Shown here: piece after piece, positions 1-8,852 of the stretch
Numbering within the stretch: position 1 is the first letter of the stretch
Layout: each line of letters begins with the position of its first letter
Source: Streptomyces calvus
GTDB taxonomy: Bacteria > Actinomycetota > Actinomycetes > Streptomycetales > Streptomycetaceae
NCBI RefSeq assembly: GCF_006782915.1
Contig: NZ_VCNP01000032.1
Coordinates: 124,001 to 188,000 of the forward strand
Direction of reading: 5' to 3'
DNA length: 64,000 nucleotides
Notes under the pieces: model-generated
Told to the model about the DNA's origin: nothing
Database searches by the model: none
What the model saw: the letters and a program-made list of their open reading frames with translations, nothing else
Program-made: the position numbers and the translations under genes

Positions 1-1266
1 GGCCGCTTCCTGACCCGCCGGCTGGGCCTGCCCCAGCCTGCGGAGCTGCGGCGCTGGTCGGCCGAGCGGCCCGGCCTGGACGGCGGCCTGCTCCACCTCA
101 CCGCGGGCAAGTCCGACCTCGACCTGCCGCCCGTCCTCGCCCGCGCGGGCCTCGGCGAGGACGAGACGGGACGGCCCGCCGCCGTCGTCGTGGACGCCTC
201 CGGCATCCGGGACGTCGAAGGGCTCGCCGAGGTCCACGCGGCCCTGCACCCCGTCGTCCGGTCGGTCGCGGCGAGCGGCCGGATCGTCGTGCTCGGCGCC
301 CCGCTCGACCCCGCCGACCACCACCAGGCCGCCGCCCAGCAGGCCCTGGAGGGCTTCACCCGCTCCCTCGGCAAGGAGATCGGCCGCGGCAGGACGGTGA
401 ACCTGGTGCGCCTCACCGACGCCCGGGCCGCCGAGTCCACCCTCGCCTTCCTGCTCTCCCCCAAGTCCGCCTACGTCAGCGGCCAGGTGATCGAGGTGGG
501 CGGGCACGACCCGGTCGTCCCGGACGACCCGGACCGGCCCCTCGCCGGGCGCACCGCCCTGGTGACCGGGGCCGCGCGCGGCATCGGCGAGGCCGTCGCC
601 GAGACGCTGGCCCGGGACGGCGCTCAGGTCGTCGTCCTCGACGTGCCGGGCGCCGAACAGGACGCGCGGCGCGTCGCGGACCGGCTCGGCGGGACCGCGC
701 TGCCCCTCGACATCACCGCGCCCGACGCGGGCGCGCGGATCGCCGAGGCGCTGCCCGACGGGATCGACGTCCTCGTGCACAACGCGGGCATCACCCGGGA
801 CCGGCGGCTGGTCAACATGTCCGCCGAGCGCTGGATCCAGGTGCTGGAGGTGAACCTGGCGAGCGTGCTGCGCACGACCGACGCGCTGCTGTCCTCGGGG
901 TCCCTGAAGCAGGGCGGACGGATCGTGGCGACGGCCTCCATCGCGGGCATCGCCGGGAACGCCGGGCAGACCAACTACGGCGCCAGCAAGGCCGGAGTGA
1001 CCGGGCTGGTCCGCTGCCTCGCGCCGCGCGCGCTGGCCGAGCACGGTGTGACGGTGAACGCGGTCGCGCCCGGCTTCATCGAGACGAAGATGACCGCCGC
1101 CGTTCCGCTGTTCATCCGGGAGGCCGGGCGCCGGATGAACTCCCTGGCGCAGGGCGGGCTTCCGGCGGACGTGGCCGAGACCACCGCCTGGCTCGCCCAC
1201 CCGGCCTCGGGCGCGGTCAACGGACAGGTCGTGCGGGTCTGCGGCCAGAGCCTGCTGGGGGCGTGA
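1..1266 (+). CDS. 3-oxoacyl-ACP reductase (FabG4-like SDR), 5' partial
   Basis: The reading frame is open from the first base of the window, so the true start lies upstream; about 421 residues are present. An N-terminal nucleotide-binding-like region without an obvious catalytic set is followed by a full SDR domain with the TGAARGIG cofactor loop (near 543-590), the NNAG-type HNAGIT motif and the active-site YGASK (near 976). This two-part layout matches the long FabG4-type reductases that reduce 3-oxoacyl thioesters with NAD(P)H. A MaoC hydratase begins 4 bp after its stop, so the pair probably does successive reduction and dehydration/hydration of acyl thioesters. Family is clear; the substrate (CoA or ACP, chain length) is inferred. 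Confidence 0.9.
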   Translation, partial: GRFLTRRLGLPQPAELRRWSAERPGLDGGLLHLTAGKSDLDLPPVLARAGLGEDETGRPAAVVVDASGIRDVEGLAEVHAALHPVVRSVAASGRIVVLGAPLDPADHHQAAAQQALEGFTRSLGKEIGRGRTVNLVRLTDARAAESTLAFLLSPKSAYVSGQVIEVGGHDPVVPDDPDRPLAGRTALVTGAARGIGEAVAETLARDGAQVVVLDVPGAEQDARRVADRLGGTALPLDITAPDAGARIAEALPDGIDVLVHNAGITRDRRLVNMSAERWIQVLEVNLASVLRTTDALLSSGSLKQGGRIVATASIAGIAGNAGQTNYGASKAGVTGLVRCLAPRALAEHGVTVNAVAPGFIETKMTAAVPLFIREAGRRMNSLAQGGLPADVAETTAWLAHPASGAVNGQVVRVCGQSLLGA

Positions 1267-1270
1267 GGCC

Positions 1271-2128
1271 ATGGCGTCCGCACCGCCCCCGGTCGAACTC
1301 ACCCGCTCCCCCGCCCTCGCCCCGCTCCTCGCCCGCGGCGCCCTGCTGTCGCCGTTCAAACGGCCCCGCCCCGACGCCGGATTCCCCCGCACCCGGCTGG
1401 TGCTGCCCGCCCTGCGGATCGATTCCGCCCGGCTGGCGCGGTACGAGCGGGTGTGCGGCTTCCCGACCGGCGAGGAGGCGCTGCCGGTGACGTATCCGCA
1501 CGTGCTGGGCTTCCCGGCGGCGATGCGGCTGATGAGCGCGCGCGCCTTCCCGCTGCCGCTGCTGGGGCTGGTGCACACGTCGGTCCGGATCACCCGGCAC
1601 CGGCCGGTGGCGTCCACCGGCGCGTACGCACTGACGGTGTACGTCGACGGCCTGGCCCCGCACCGGCGCGGCACGGAGGCGGCCGTGGTCACCGAGCTGC
1701 GGGCCGGCGGGGAGCTGGTCTGGGAGTCACGCAGTACGTTTCTGGCCCGGCACCGCACCGCCGCGCAGCCGGCCGGGACCCGGGAGGACGACGGGCGCCC
1801 GGAGCTGCTGCCCGTGGTCGAGGAGTGGCAGCTGGCGGGTGACGTGGGGCGGCGCTACGGCGGCGCGTCCGGCGACCGCAACCCGATCCACCTGCACCCG
1901 CTGACCGCCCGCCTGTTCGGCTTCCCGCGCGCCATCGCGCACGGCATGTGGACCGTGGCCCGCTGCCTGGCCGCGCACGGCACCCCGGACGCCGTCGAGG
2001 TGCGGGCCGACTTCCGGGCGCCGGTGCTGCTGCCGGGGACGGTGGCGTACGCGGCGAAGGGCGGGCGCTTCCAGCTGCGCGGCGCCGGCGACCGGCTTCA
2101 CCTGACCGGGGACGTCCGCCCCGCGTGA
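1271..2128 (+). CDS. MaoC family dehydratase
   Basis: A 285-residue double hot-dog type protein. The C-terminal half carries the hydratase-2 signature: YGGASGDRNPIHLHP supplies the Asp and His that activate water on 2-enoyl thioesters, followed by FPRAIAHGMW. The N-terminal half is the degenerate hot dog usual in fused MaoC-like proteins. The ATG lies 4 bp after the FabG-like stop, so the two are one transcription unit acting on consecutive steps of fatty acyl metabolism. The last 31 bp overlap the 3' end of the convergent TetR gene. Confidence 0.85.
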   Translation: MASAPPPVELTRSPALAPLLARGALLSPFKRPRPDAGFPRTRLVLPALRIDSARLARYERVCGFPTGEEALPVTYPHVLGFPAAMRLMSARAFPLPLLGLVHTSVRITRHRPVASTGAYALTVYVDGLAPHRRGTEAAVVTELRAGGELVWESRSTFLARHRTAAQPAGTREDDGRPELLPVVEEWQLAGDVGRRYGGASGDRNPIHLHPLTARLFGFPRAIAHGMWTVARCLAAHGTPDAVEVRADFRAPVLLPGTVAYAAKGGRFQLRGAGDRLHLTGDVRPA

Positions 2129-2826
2129 GCCACCGGGACGCCGGCGGTGTCCGTGGCGCCGTCGGTCGCGGCGGGCTCGCCCGCCTCGTCCGGCGGGGTC
2201 CAGTGGCGGCCGGCCATCAGGTCGCCCAGCCCCGCCCACGCGAAGTTCATCAGTGTGGTCGCCGACTGCCGGGCCGTGACGCCCGGGGTGGCGTTGGCCC
2301 AGTCGGCGAGCGACTCGGCGGCCCCGACCAGGGCCTCCGCGAGCCCGGCGACCTCGCGTTCGGGAAGGTCGGGGTCGCGGTGCGCCTCGCGGGCGGCGGC
2401 CAGGATGAGCTGGGTGACGAACGCCACCAGCTCCGCGCGCACCGCGGCGACCTCGGCGGCGAACACCTCACCGTGCGTACGGGCCTGGAGGTGCAGCACG
2501 GCCCAGCCGTCCGGGTTGCGCGCGGTGTGCGTGAAGAACGCCGTCAACCCGGACCAGAGCTGGCGGTCGGCGGGCAGTCCCGGGCGGGCGCCCGCGCGCA
2601 CCGCCTCGGTGAGGGCCTTCGCCTCGCGCCGGATGCACGCGGTGAACAGGTCTTCCTTGGAGTTCAGGTACAGGTACACCAACGGCTTCGACACGCCCGC
2701 CAGTTCGGCGATCTCGTCCATCGACGCGGCCATGTACCCGCGTTGGCCGAAGGTCCGCACGGCGGCGTCCAGCATCTGCTGCTCACGGACCGCACGCGGC
2801 ATCCGCTTCGTCTTCACGGCACCCAT
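2098..2826 (-). CDS. TetR/AcrR family transcriptional regulator
   Basis: A 242-residue repressor-type regulator. Residues about 10-55 form the TetR helix-turn-helix (MLDAAVRTFGQRGYM ... EIAELAGVSKPLVYLYLNSKEDL); the rest is a helical ligand domain with a low-complexity C-terminal tail of about 30 residues rich in Ala, Thr, Pro and Asp. I start at the ATG for MGAVKTKR because family homology begins just after it; an in-frame upstream ATG would add 66 Arg/Pro-rich residues with no family character. It converges on the fabG-maoC pair and may control them, as such TetR proteins often control fatty-acid genes; that is inference. Confidence 0.88.
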   Translation of the reverse strand: MGAVKTKRMPRAVREQQMLDAAVRTFGQRGYMAASMDEIAELAGVSKPLVYLYLNSKEDLFTACIRREAKALTEAVRAGARPGLPADRQLWSGLTAFFTHTARNPDGWAVLHLQARTHGEVFAAEVAAVRAELVAFVTQLILAAAREAHRDPDLPEREVAGLAEALVGAAESLADWANATPGVTARQSATTLMNFAWAGLGDLMAGRHWTPPDEAGEPAATDGATDTAGVPVAHAGRTSPVR

Positions 2827-2956
2827 ATGACGTAGCGTACGGGCCCCTTGCCGCGCGGTCGGACGGACGACGGCCCGGCGCCGTCCGTCCGCCGGCACGC
2901 CGCCGCCCGCGGCGGTCCGGGAGCGGGACCGGCGCGGGCGGCGGGCGGTGCGGGTT

Positions 2957-4261
2957 TCAGGCGGCCGCGGGGACCCGGTCGGGCTCCTCGACGGGCGAGG
3001 CGTGGACCGAGTCGTAGGCGTCACGGTCGAGCAGGTTCTCGCGGGCGGCGACGACGACCGGCACCAGGGCCTGGCCGGCGACGTTGGTCGCGGTGCGGAT
3101 CATGTCCAGGATCGGGTCGATGGCGAGGAGCAGACCCACGCCCTCCATCGGCAGGCCGAGCGTGGACAGGGTGAGGGTGAGCATGACCGTCGCGCCGGTG
3201 AGTCCGGCGGTGGCGGCGGAGCCGACGACCGAGACGAACGCGATCAGCAGGTAGTCGCCGATGCCGAGCTGGATGTCGAAGATCTGCGCGACGAAGATCG
3301 CGGCGATGGCCGGGTAGATCGCGGCGCAGCCGTCCATCTTGGTGGTGGCGCCGAACGGGACGGCGAAGGAGGCGTACTCCTTGGGCACGCCGAGGCGTTC
3401 GGTGACCTTCTGGGTCAGCGGCATGGTGCCGACGGAGGAGCGGGAGACGAAGGCCAGCTGGATCGCGGGCCAGGCGCCCTTGAAGAACTGCACGGGGCTG
3501 ACCTTGGCGACGGTCGCGAGCAGCGCCGGGTAGACGCCGAAGAGGACGATCGCGCAGCCGATGTAGATGTCGGCGGTGAAGGTGGCGTACTTGCCGATGA
3601 GGTCCCAGCCGTAAGTGGCGATGGCGTTGCCGATGAGACCGACCGTGCCGAGCGGGGCCAGGCGGATGACCCACCACAGGGCCTTCTGGAGGAGTTCGAG
3701 GACGGACTCGCTCAGGGTGAGGATCGGCTGCGCCTTCTCGCCGAGCTGGAGGGCGGCGATGCCGGCGACGGCGGCCATGAAGACGATCTGCAGCACGTTC
3801 AGCTCGGTGAACGGGGTGATCACGTCGGTCGGCACGATGCCGGTGAGGAAGTCGATCCAGGAGCCGGTGCGCTCGGGCGCGGCGCCGTCGGCGGGGGTGA
3901 GGCCGGTACCGGCGCCGGGGTTGGTGACCAGGCCGATGACGAGGCCGATGGCGACCGCGATCAGCGAGGTGATCATGAACCAGAGGAGGGTCCGCGAGGC
4001 CAGCCGGGCCGCGTTGTTGACCTTCCGCAGGTTGGTGATGGAGACCAGGATCGCGAAGAAGACGAGCGGGGCGACGGCGAGCTTCAGCAGGCCGATGAAG
4101 GTACCGCCGACCTTCTCCAGGGTGGTGACCAGCCAGGAGACGTCCTGGCTGCGGGCGAGCCAGCCGAGCAGGACGCCGAGGACGAGGCCGGCGAGTATCT
4201 GGGCCCAGAAGGGCGCGCGTATGGGCAGCCGAGAGGACTTCGTGTTCGTGGACACGGACAT
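2957..4261 (-). CDS. Dicarboxylate/amino acid:cation symporter (DAACS family)
   Basis: A 434-residue polytopic membrane protein of the GltP/DctA fold, which imports C4-dicarboxylates or acidic amino acids with H+ or Na+. Hydrophobic segments run through the first 230 residues, followed by the re-entrant serine-containing hairpin (SRSSVGTMPLTQK) and the cation/substrate motif (GATTKMDGCAA, the NMDGT equivalent); the tail is short. The start is the ATG of MSVSTNTK, preceded by an AAGGA ribosome site; the longer frame lacks family similarity. Which substrate is used cannot be read from the sequence. A palindromic operator-like cluster lies about 190 bp upstream. Confidence 0.92.
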   Translation of the reverse strand: MSVSTNTKSSRLPIRAPFWAQILAGLVLGVLLGWLARSQDVSWLVTTLEKVGGTFIGLLKLAVAPLVFFAILVSITNLRKVNNAARLASRTLLWFMITSLIAVAIGLVIGLVTNPGAGTGLTPADGAAPERTGSWIDFLTGIVPTDVITPFTELNVLQIVFMAAVAGIAALQLGEKAQPILTLSESVLELLQKALWWVIRLAPLGTVGLIGNAIATYGWDLIGKYATFTADIYIGCAIVLFGVYPALLATVAKVSPVQFFKGAWPAIQLAFVSRSSVGTMPLTQKVTERLGVPKEYASFAVPFGATTKMDGCAAIYPAIAAIFVAQIFDIQLGIGDYLLIAFVSVVGSAATAGLTGATVMLTLTLSTLGLPMEGVGLLLAIDPILDMIRTATNVAGQALVPVVVAARENLLDRDAYDSVHASPVEEPDRVPAAA

Positions 4262-4445
4262 GCTCCGTTGGATCCTTGAAGGGGACGCGGGGGAAGGTGA
4301 CGTGGACTCGGGTGGCGGAACGTCAGTGACGACAGTTCGCCGAGGTGACCCGGCAGAGGTCCACGTGCAGGCGCGCCACGAGCGGAACACTCCGGGGCGT
4401 GGGGAACACGGCTGCTGACTTCACCCGGAGACCGTAACACCTGAA

Positions 4446-4473
4446 CTTTGAGAACCTCAAAGCCTTACTTTGA
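4446..4473. promoter_or_regulatory. Alternating CTTTGA half-sites upstream of symporter
   Basis: Three copies of a 6-bp half-site occur at 11-bp steps in alternating orientation: CTTTGA at 4446, TCAAAG at 4457 and CTTTGA at 4468. The first two form a perfect 7-bp inverted repeat with a 3-bp spacer. Read on the minus strand, TTGAGG followed about 18 bp later by TACGGT could be the symporter promoter, with the sites over the -35 box. A regulator footprint is inferred; no regulator is identified. Confidence 0.4.
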
Positions 4474-4508
4474 CAGGCGAGGACGCAAAGGCGCCCATAC
4501 AACGCAAA

Positions 4509-4544
4509 GCGCCCCGGTTCCAAGGAGGTTGGAGTCCGGGGCGC
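4509..4544 (-). terminator. Hairpin terminator after the DUF4229 gene
   Basis: Perfect 9-bp stem (GCGCCCCGG against CCGGGGCGC) with an 18-nt loop, followed on the minus strand by a short T-containing run. It lies about 30 bp beyond the stop of the DUF4229 gene and probably ends that transcript. Confidence 0.6.
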
Positions 4545-4574
4545 CCGACGTACGGTGCGCGGATGTGACGGAGG

Positions 4575-4880
4575 TTACGAGGTCTGGCCCTGCGCCTGCG
4601 CGCGGGCGGCGTCGTCGGCCACGTCCTCCTGGTTGCGGTTGGCCTCGAGGTTGGCCTTGACCCGGTCCACGCGCTGCACGATCCGCTCGGAGGCCCGGTC
4701 CCGCTCCTTGCGCAGCACGACCAGGCTGATCGGTGCCGAGATCAGCAGCGCGAGCAGCACGATCCACAGGCCGTTGGAGTCACCGAGGCCGCGCGGGGCG
4801 AGGCCGGAGTAGACGAGGCCCCAGACGACCACGAGGCAGCCCACGAAGATCCCGAGGCGCATCAGCGTGTAGCGGAGCAT
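4575..4880 (-). CDS. DUF4229 domain-containing membrane protein
   Basis: A 101-residue protein with two predicted transmembrane helices (about residues 7-25 and 36-56) followed by a charged, helix-forming cytoplasmic tail rich in Arg, Glu, Asn and Ala (EANRNQEDVADDAARAQ). Length and layout match DUF4229, a family of unknown role found across actinobacteria. I start at ATG of MLRYTLMRL; an in-frame upstream start adds 17 poorly supported residues. A hairpin terminator follows. Function unknown. Confidence 0.8.
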   Translation of the reverse strand: MLRYTLMRLGIFVGCLVVVWGLVYSGLAPRGLGDSNGLWIVLLALLISAPISLVVLRKERDRASERIVQRVDRVKANLEANRNQEDVADDAARAQAQGQTS

Positions 4881-4989
4881 CTCATCCACTCTTCCTACGT
4901 ACGGCCAGAACTTCCCACCAGAACATCCCAAAGGGACATCCTCCAGTGAAGCACGCCCCTGCCACCGGTCCCGCAGGGGGGTGCGGGCC

Positions 4990-5514
4990 TCAGGTCAGGG
5001 GCAGCAGCATGATGATGTCGTCGCGCTCGTCGCCCGGGGCGACGCGGATCGCGCCGGGGACGCGGCCGACCTCCTTGTAGCCGCAGGAGGCGTAGAAGTG
5101 CTCCAGGCCGAGGCCGCCGCGGCAGGTGAGCCGTATCGCCTCGATGCCCTCGAAGCCGCGGGCGGACCGCTCGGCGGCGGCCAGCAGGTCACGGCCGTAG
5201 CCCCGGCCCTGGTGACGGGGGTGGACCATCACCGTGTAGAGCCAGATCCAGTGGGTCATCAGGCGGTGGGTGTTGAAGGTGAGGAACGTCGTCGCGGCCA
5301 CCCGGCCCTCCTCGTCGTGACCCACGAGCAGCCGGGAGCGCTTCTCCTCCATGGCGACCAGTTGCCGCGTCAGCTCGGGACGGATCTGCTCGCGCGTGAC
5401 GGGCGGCACGAAGCCGACCGCTCCGCCGGCGGCGGTGACGTCGGCCCACAGGTCGAGGATCCCGTCGCGGAGCTCGGGGGTGACGGCGGGGTCGAGAGTG
5501 AAGGTAAGGGGCAT
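4990..5514 (-). CDS. GNAT family N-acetyltransferase
   Basis: A 174-residue GNAT-fold enzyme. The acetyl-CoA pyrophosphate loop is visible as [15 protein letters not shown] (about residues 96-110), preceded by the beta-4 strand WIWLYTVMV and followed by a beta-bulge and [17 protein letters not shown], the usual C-terminal GNAT element. Such enzymes move acetyl from acetyl-CoA to an amine; the acceptor is unknown. It lies just upstream of the DUF4229 gene and downstream of the UdgX gene on the same strand, 16 bp from the latter. Confidence 0.88.
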   Translation of the reverse strand: MPLTFTLDPAVTPELRDGILDLWADVTAAGGAVGFVPPVTREQIRPELTRQLVAMEEKRSRLLVGHDEEGRVAATTFLTFNTHRLMTHWIWLYTVMVHPRHQGRGYGRDLLAAAERSARGFEGIEAIRLTCRGGLGLEHFYASCGYKEVGRVPGAIRVAPGDERDDIIMLLPLT

Positions 5515-5530
5515 GGGCCCATCGTAAGCA

Positions 5531-6184
5531 TTACCCGAGGGCGCGTGCCGCCACGTTCAGATCGGCGACGAGGCCCCGGTACGCCGTCTCCCGGTCGTCC
5601 GCCCGCAGCACCGCCGACGGATGCACGGTGGGCACCAGCCGTTCGCGGCGTCCGTGGATCTCCTCCTCCAGCACCGTGCCGCGCACCCGGCCGACCCGGA
5701 ACGAGGAGCCGAGCAGCGCCTTCCCCGCGGTCGCGCCCAGGACGACGATCAGTTCCGGCCGGACGAGGGCCAGCTCGGCCGCGAGCCACGGGCCGCAGGC
5801 GGCCGCCTCGCGGAGGGTGGGCGCCTTGTGGATGCGGCGCTTGCGCGGTTCGGCCTGCGTGAACTTGAAGTGCTTGACCGCGTTGGTGACATACGCGTCG
5901 CCGGGGTCGATGCCCGCCTCGGTCAGCGCCTTGTCGAGCAGCCTTCCGGCGGGCCCGACGAACGGCCGGCCCTGCCGGTCCTCCTGGTCGCCGGGCTGCT
6001 CCCCGACGAGCATGACGCGCGCGTCGGCGCTGCCCGCGCCGAACACGGTCTGTGTCGCGTCCCGGTGCAGCGGACAGCCCCGGCAGCCGGCGGCCGCCTC
6101 GCGCAGGGCGGACAGACCGCCGCGCTCCGGCACGAAGGGCTGGGCGGTGTAGCGGTCCTCGGGGGCGGTCGTCCGTGTGCTCAC
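5531..6184 (-). CDS. udgX: UdgX family uracil-DNA glycosylase/crosslinker
   Basis: A 217-residue member of the uracil-DNA glycosylase superfamily. It has the family-4-like motif GEQPGDQE (residues 61-68), HPSAVLR (188-194), Cys pairs C34/C37 plus C130 fitting the iron-sulfur site, and above all the inserted loop KRRIH (115-119). In characterised UdgX proteins the His of this loop becomes covalently linked to the abasic sugar after uracil is excised, leaving a protein-DNA adduct. Its presence makes UdgX far likelier than ordinary Udg4. I start at GTG of the S-T-R-T-T N-terminus; an in-frame GTG at 6220 would add 12 residues. Confidence 0.9.
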   Translation of the reverse strand: MSTRTTAPEDRYTAQPFVPERGGLSALREAAAGCRGCPLHRDATQTVFGAGSADARVMLVGEQPGDQEDRQGRPFVGPAGRLLDKALTEAGIDPGDAYVTNAVKHFKFTQAEPRKRRIHKAPTLREAAACGPWLAAELALVRPELIVVLGATAGKALLGSSFRVGRVRGTVLEEEIHGRRERLVPTVHPSAVLRADDRETAYRGLVADLNVAARALG

Positions 6185-6272
6185 GGACGCCGAGTACCCC
6201 GCTTCCCGCCCGGCGAGCACCGGGCGTGGCCCTTTCGCGGAGGCGCCGGGCGGGGCCCGGCGCCCCGGTGCC

Positions 6273-7436
6273 TCACACCCGCATCGGCTGCGGCGACTCC
6301 CGGCGCGCCGGGTCGGGGCCGTCGTACTCGCGGATGATCTCGTAGCGGGTGTTCCGCTCCACCGGGCGGAAGCCGGCGTCGCGGATCAGGTCCAGCAGGT
6401 CCTCACGGGTCAGCTTGTTCGGCGTGCCGTAGTTGTCCGCGTCGTGCGTGATCTTGTACTCGACGACCGAGCCGTCCATGTCGTCCGCGCCGTGCTGGAG
6501 CGCGAGCTGCGCGGTCTGCACGCCGTGCATCACCCAGAACACCTTGACGTGCGGCACGTTGTCGAACAGCAGCCGCGACACGGCGAACGTCTTCAGCGCC
6601 TCCGCGCCGGTCGCCATCTGCGTGCGCGCCTGGAGCCGGTTGCGGACCTTGCCGTCCTTCATGTCCACGAAGTCGTGCTGGTAGCGCAGCGGGATGAAGA
6701 CCTGGAAGCCGCCGGTCTCGTCCTGCAGCTCACGCAGCCGCAGCACGTGGTCCACGCGGTGGCGGGGCTCCTCGATGTGGCCGTACAGCATGGTGCACGG
6801 GGTCTTCAGGCCCTTCTCGTGCGCCAGGCGGTGGATGCGCGACCAGTCCTCCCAGTGGGTGCGGTGGTCGACGATGTGCTGCCGCACCTCCCAGTCGAAG
6901 ATCTCCGCGCCGCCGCCGGTCAGCGACTCAAGACCGGCGTCGATCAGCTCGTCGAGGATCTCGCTCGCGCTCAGCCCGGAGATGGTCTCGAAGTGGTGGA
7001 TCTCGGTGGCGGTGAACGCCTTCAGCGAGACGTCCGGCAGCGCGGCCTTCAACTCCCGCAGGGAGCGCGGGTAGTAACGCCACGGCAGGTTCGGGTGGAG
7101 CCCGTTGACGATGTGCAGCTCGGTCAGGTTCTCCGACTCCATCGCCTTGGCGAGCTTCACCGCCTCCTCGATGCGCATCGTGTACGCGTCCTTCTCCCCC
7201 GGCTTGCGCTGGAAGGAGCAGTAGGCGCAGGAGGCGGTGCACACGTTCGTCATGTTGAGGTGGCGGTTGACGTTGAAGTGCACCACGTCGCCGTTCAGCC
7301 GCGTGCGCACCTCGTGCGCCAGCCCGCCCAGCCAGGCCAGGTCGTCCGACTCGTACAGCGCGATGCCGTCCTCACGGGTCAGCCGCACACCCGCCCGGAC
7401 CTTCTCCTCCAGCTCGCGCTTGAGCCCGACGTCCAT
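6273..7436 (-). CDS. mqnE: Aminofutalosine synthase MqnE
   Basis: A 387-residue radical SAM enzyme. The [4Fe-4S] cluster motif CxxxCxxC is C66-C70-C73 (VCTASCAYC). Further family features are NVNRHLNMTN just before it and HIVNGLHPNLPWRYY after it. MqnE joins SAM to 3-(1-carboxyvinyloxy)benzoate to make 6-amino-6-deoxyfutalosine, the first radical step of the futalosine route to menaquinone, the route used by Streptomyces. Nearby ubiX, mqnP and mqnL fit the same pathway. Length is typical. Confidence 0.95.
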   Translation of the reverse strand: MDVGLKRELEEKVRAGVRLTREDGIALYESDDLAWLGGLAHEVRTRLNGDVVHFNVNRHLNMTNVCTASCAYCSFQRKPGEKDAYTMRIEEAVKLAKAMESENLTELHIVNGLHPNLPWRYYPRSLRELKAALPDVSLKAFTATEIHHFETISGLSASEILDELIDAGLESLTGGGAEIFDWEVRQHIVDHRTHWEDWSRIHRLAHEKGLKTPCTMLYGHIEEPRHRVDHVLRLRELQDETGGFQVFIPLRYQHDFVDMKDGKVRNRLQARTQMATGAEALKTFAVSRLLFDNVPHVKVFWVMHGVQTAQLALQHGADDMDGSVVEYKITHDADNYGTPNKLTREDLLDLIRDAGFRPVERNTRYEIIREYDGPDPARRESPQPMRV

Positions 7437-7493
7437 GCCGTCCCTCTTTCCCTCGGCTCTTCGATCTCTTCAGGCAGACCCCGTCAACCGTAC

Positions 7494-7517
7494 TCCCCCA
7501 CCCTTCGGGCGGGGGGA
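7494..7517 (-). terminator. Hairpin terminator after the Lrp gene
   Basis: C-rich arm and G-rich arm (7495-7503 with 7507-7515, one A-C mismatch) closing on a TTC turn, 25 bp past the stop of the Lrp regulator and before the mqnE start. It probably separates the two transcripts. Confidence 0.5.
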
Positions 7518-7542
7518 CCCCCACAAGGCGCTCCGCGCCTGG

Positions 7543-8001
7543 TCACTGCACCTCTTCGGGCAGCTCACCGACCCGGTTCTCCCACTTGGTGGAGAGCACG
7601 ATGGTGGTACGGGTACGGGAGACGCCCTTGGTGCCGGACAGCCGGCGAATGATCTTCTCCAGGCCGTCCACGTCGGTGGCCCGCACCTTCAGCATGAACG
7701 AGTCGTCGCCGGCGATGAACCAGCAGTCCTCGATCTCCTTCAGGTCCCGCAGCCGCTGCGCCACGTCCTCGTGGTCGGCGGCGTCGGACAGCGAGATGCC
7801 GATCAGCGCGGTGACGCCGAGGCCGAGCGAGGCGGCGTCCACGGTGGCGCGGTAGCCGGTGATGACACCGGCCGCCTCCAGCCGGTTGATGCGGTCGGTG
7901 ACGCTGGGGCCCGACAGGCCGACGAGGCGTCCCAGCTCCGCGTAGGAGGCCCGGCCGTTCTCCCTGAGGGCCTGGATGAGCTGCCTGTCCACCGCGTCCA
8001 T
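7543..8001 (-). CDS. Lrp/AsnC family transcriptional regulator
   Basis: About 152 residues: an N-terminal winged helix (DRQLIQALRENGRASYA, then LVGLSGPSVTDRINRL) and a C-terminal RAM/AsnC ligand-binding and oligomerisation domain (ALIGISLSDAADHEDV ... GDDSFMLKVRATDVDG). Such feast/famine regulators bind amino acids or related ligands as octamers. I prefer the ATG at 8001 because GTGGAAGG sits about 10 nt before it; a GTG at 8019 would add six residues. It lies between mqnE and ubiX on the same strand, so control of the menaquinone genes is possible but unproven. Confidence 0.88.
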   Translation of the reverse strand: MDAVDRQLIQALRENGRASYAELGRLVGLSGPSVTDRINRLEAAGVITGYRATVDAASLGLGVTALIGISLSDAADHEDVAQRLRDLKEIEDCWFIAGDDSFMLKVRATDVDGLEKIIRRLSGTKGVSRTRTTIVLSTKWENRVGELPEEVQ

Positions 8002-8075
8002 CGAATCGAAGCCTTCCACTGAAGAGGTATGAAAGTTCCTGAAAAGCGTGGTGCTGTACGGCCGTGCCGGCGGGC

Positions 8076-8750
8076 TCAGTCGGTGCGGGACCCACCGCCG
8101 AGTTCGCCCTGCCAGCGGCGGTAGAGGCGGTGTTCGACGCCCGCCGCGTCGAGGACCCGCCCGGCGACGAAGTCCACCAGGTCCTGGATGTGCGTCGCGC
8201 CCGCGTAGAAGGCCGGGGAGGCGGGCACCACGTGCGCGCCCGCGTCGTCCAGGGTCACCAGGTGCCGCAGCGTCTGGCCGTTCAGCGGGGTCTCCCGCAC
8301 GGCCACCACCAGCGTGCGTCCCTCCTTCAGGGTCACGCTCGCCGCCCGCTGCAGCAGGTCCTTGGACAGTCCGAGCGCCACCCCGGCCACACAGGCCGTG
8401 GAGGCCGGCACGATCAGCATGCCCTTGCTCGGGTACGACCCCGAGGACGGCCCGGCCGCGAGGTCACCGGCGGCCCAGTGCCGTACGCCGTCGAGGTCGA
8501 CGGTGAAGGTGTCCGGCTTCCCGTCCGCGCCGCGGGACAGCCATTCCCGCAGGTCGTCCCGCCAGTGCGCGTCACGGAAGGAGATGCCGGTCTCATCCAG
8601 CAGGGTGAGCCGCGAGGCCCGGCTGACGACGAGGTCCACGCTCTCGCCCGCCGCGAGCAGCGCCCGCAGCACAGCGGCTGCGTAGGGCGTCCCGGATGCC
8701 CCGGACACCCCCACGATCCAAGGCTTGCGCGGCGTTTCTCCTGCGTTCAC
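8076..8750 (-). CDS. ubiX: Flavin prenyltransferase UbiX
   Basis: A 224-residue flavoprotein that attaches dimethylallyl phosphate to FMN, making the prenylated FMN cofactor of UbiD-type decarboxylases. The FMN-binding start GVSGASGTPYAAAVLRAL and the later ASTACVAGVALG and VVAVRETPLN segments are diagnostic. In the futalosine pathway it supplies the cofactor to the UbiD homologue MqnL, encoded 1.8 kb away on the same strand. The start codon is GTG. Mid-protein it has a slightly longer charged insert (about residues 55-90) than E. coli UbiX. Confidence 0.93.
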   Translation of the reverse strand: MNAGETPRKPWIVGVSGASGTPYAAAVLRALLAAGESVDLVVSRASRLTLLDETGISFRDAHWRDDLREWLSRGADGKPDTFTVDLDGVRHWAAGDLAAGPSSGSYPSKGMLIVPASTACVAGVALGLSKDLLQRAASVTLKEGRTLVVAVRETPLNGQTLRHLVTLDDAGAHVVPASPAFYAGATHIQDLVDFVAGRVLDAAGVEHRLYRRWQGELGGGSRTD

Positions 8751-8852
8751 ATCTTGAGCCTACCGGTGGACGGTCCGTGTCCGTGCCGAGGACCGGTCGG
8801 AGACCCGCGGGGGCGGCTACAGTGCGGTCACAGGGCGAAGAGGGGGGAAACG

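Noticed and set aside
2948..4279. Long open frame antisense to the symporter gene
   Set aside because: High GC makes long antisense frames common; its Asp/Gly/Arg-rich product has no domain and the symporter on the other strand is unmistakable.
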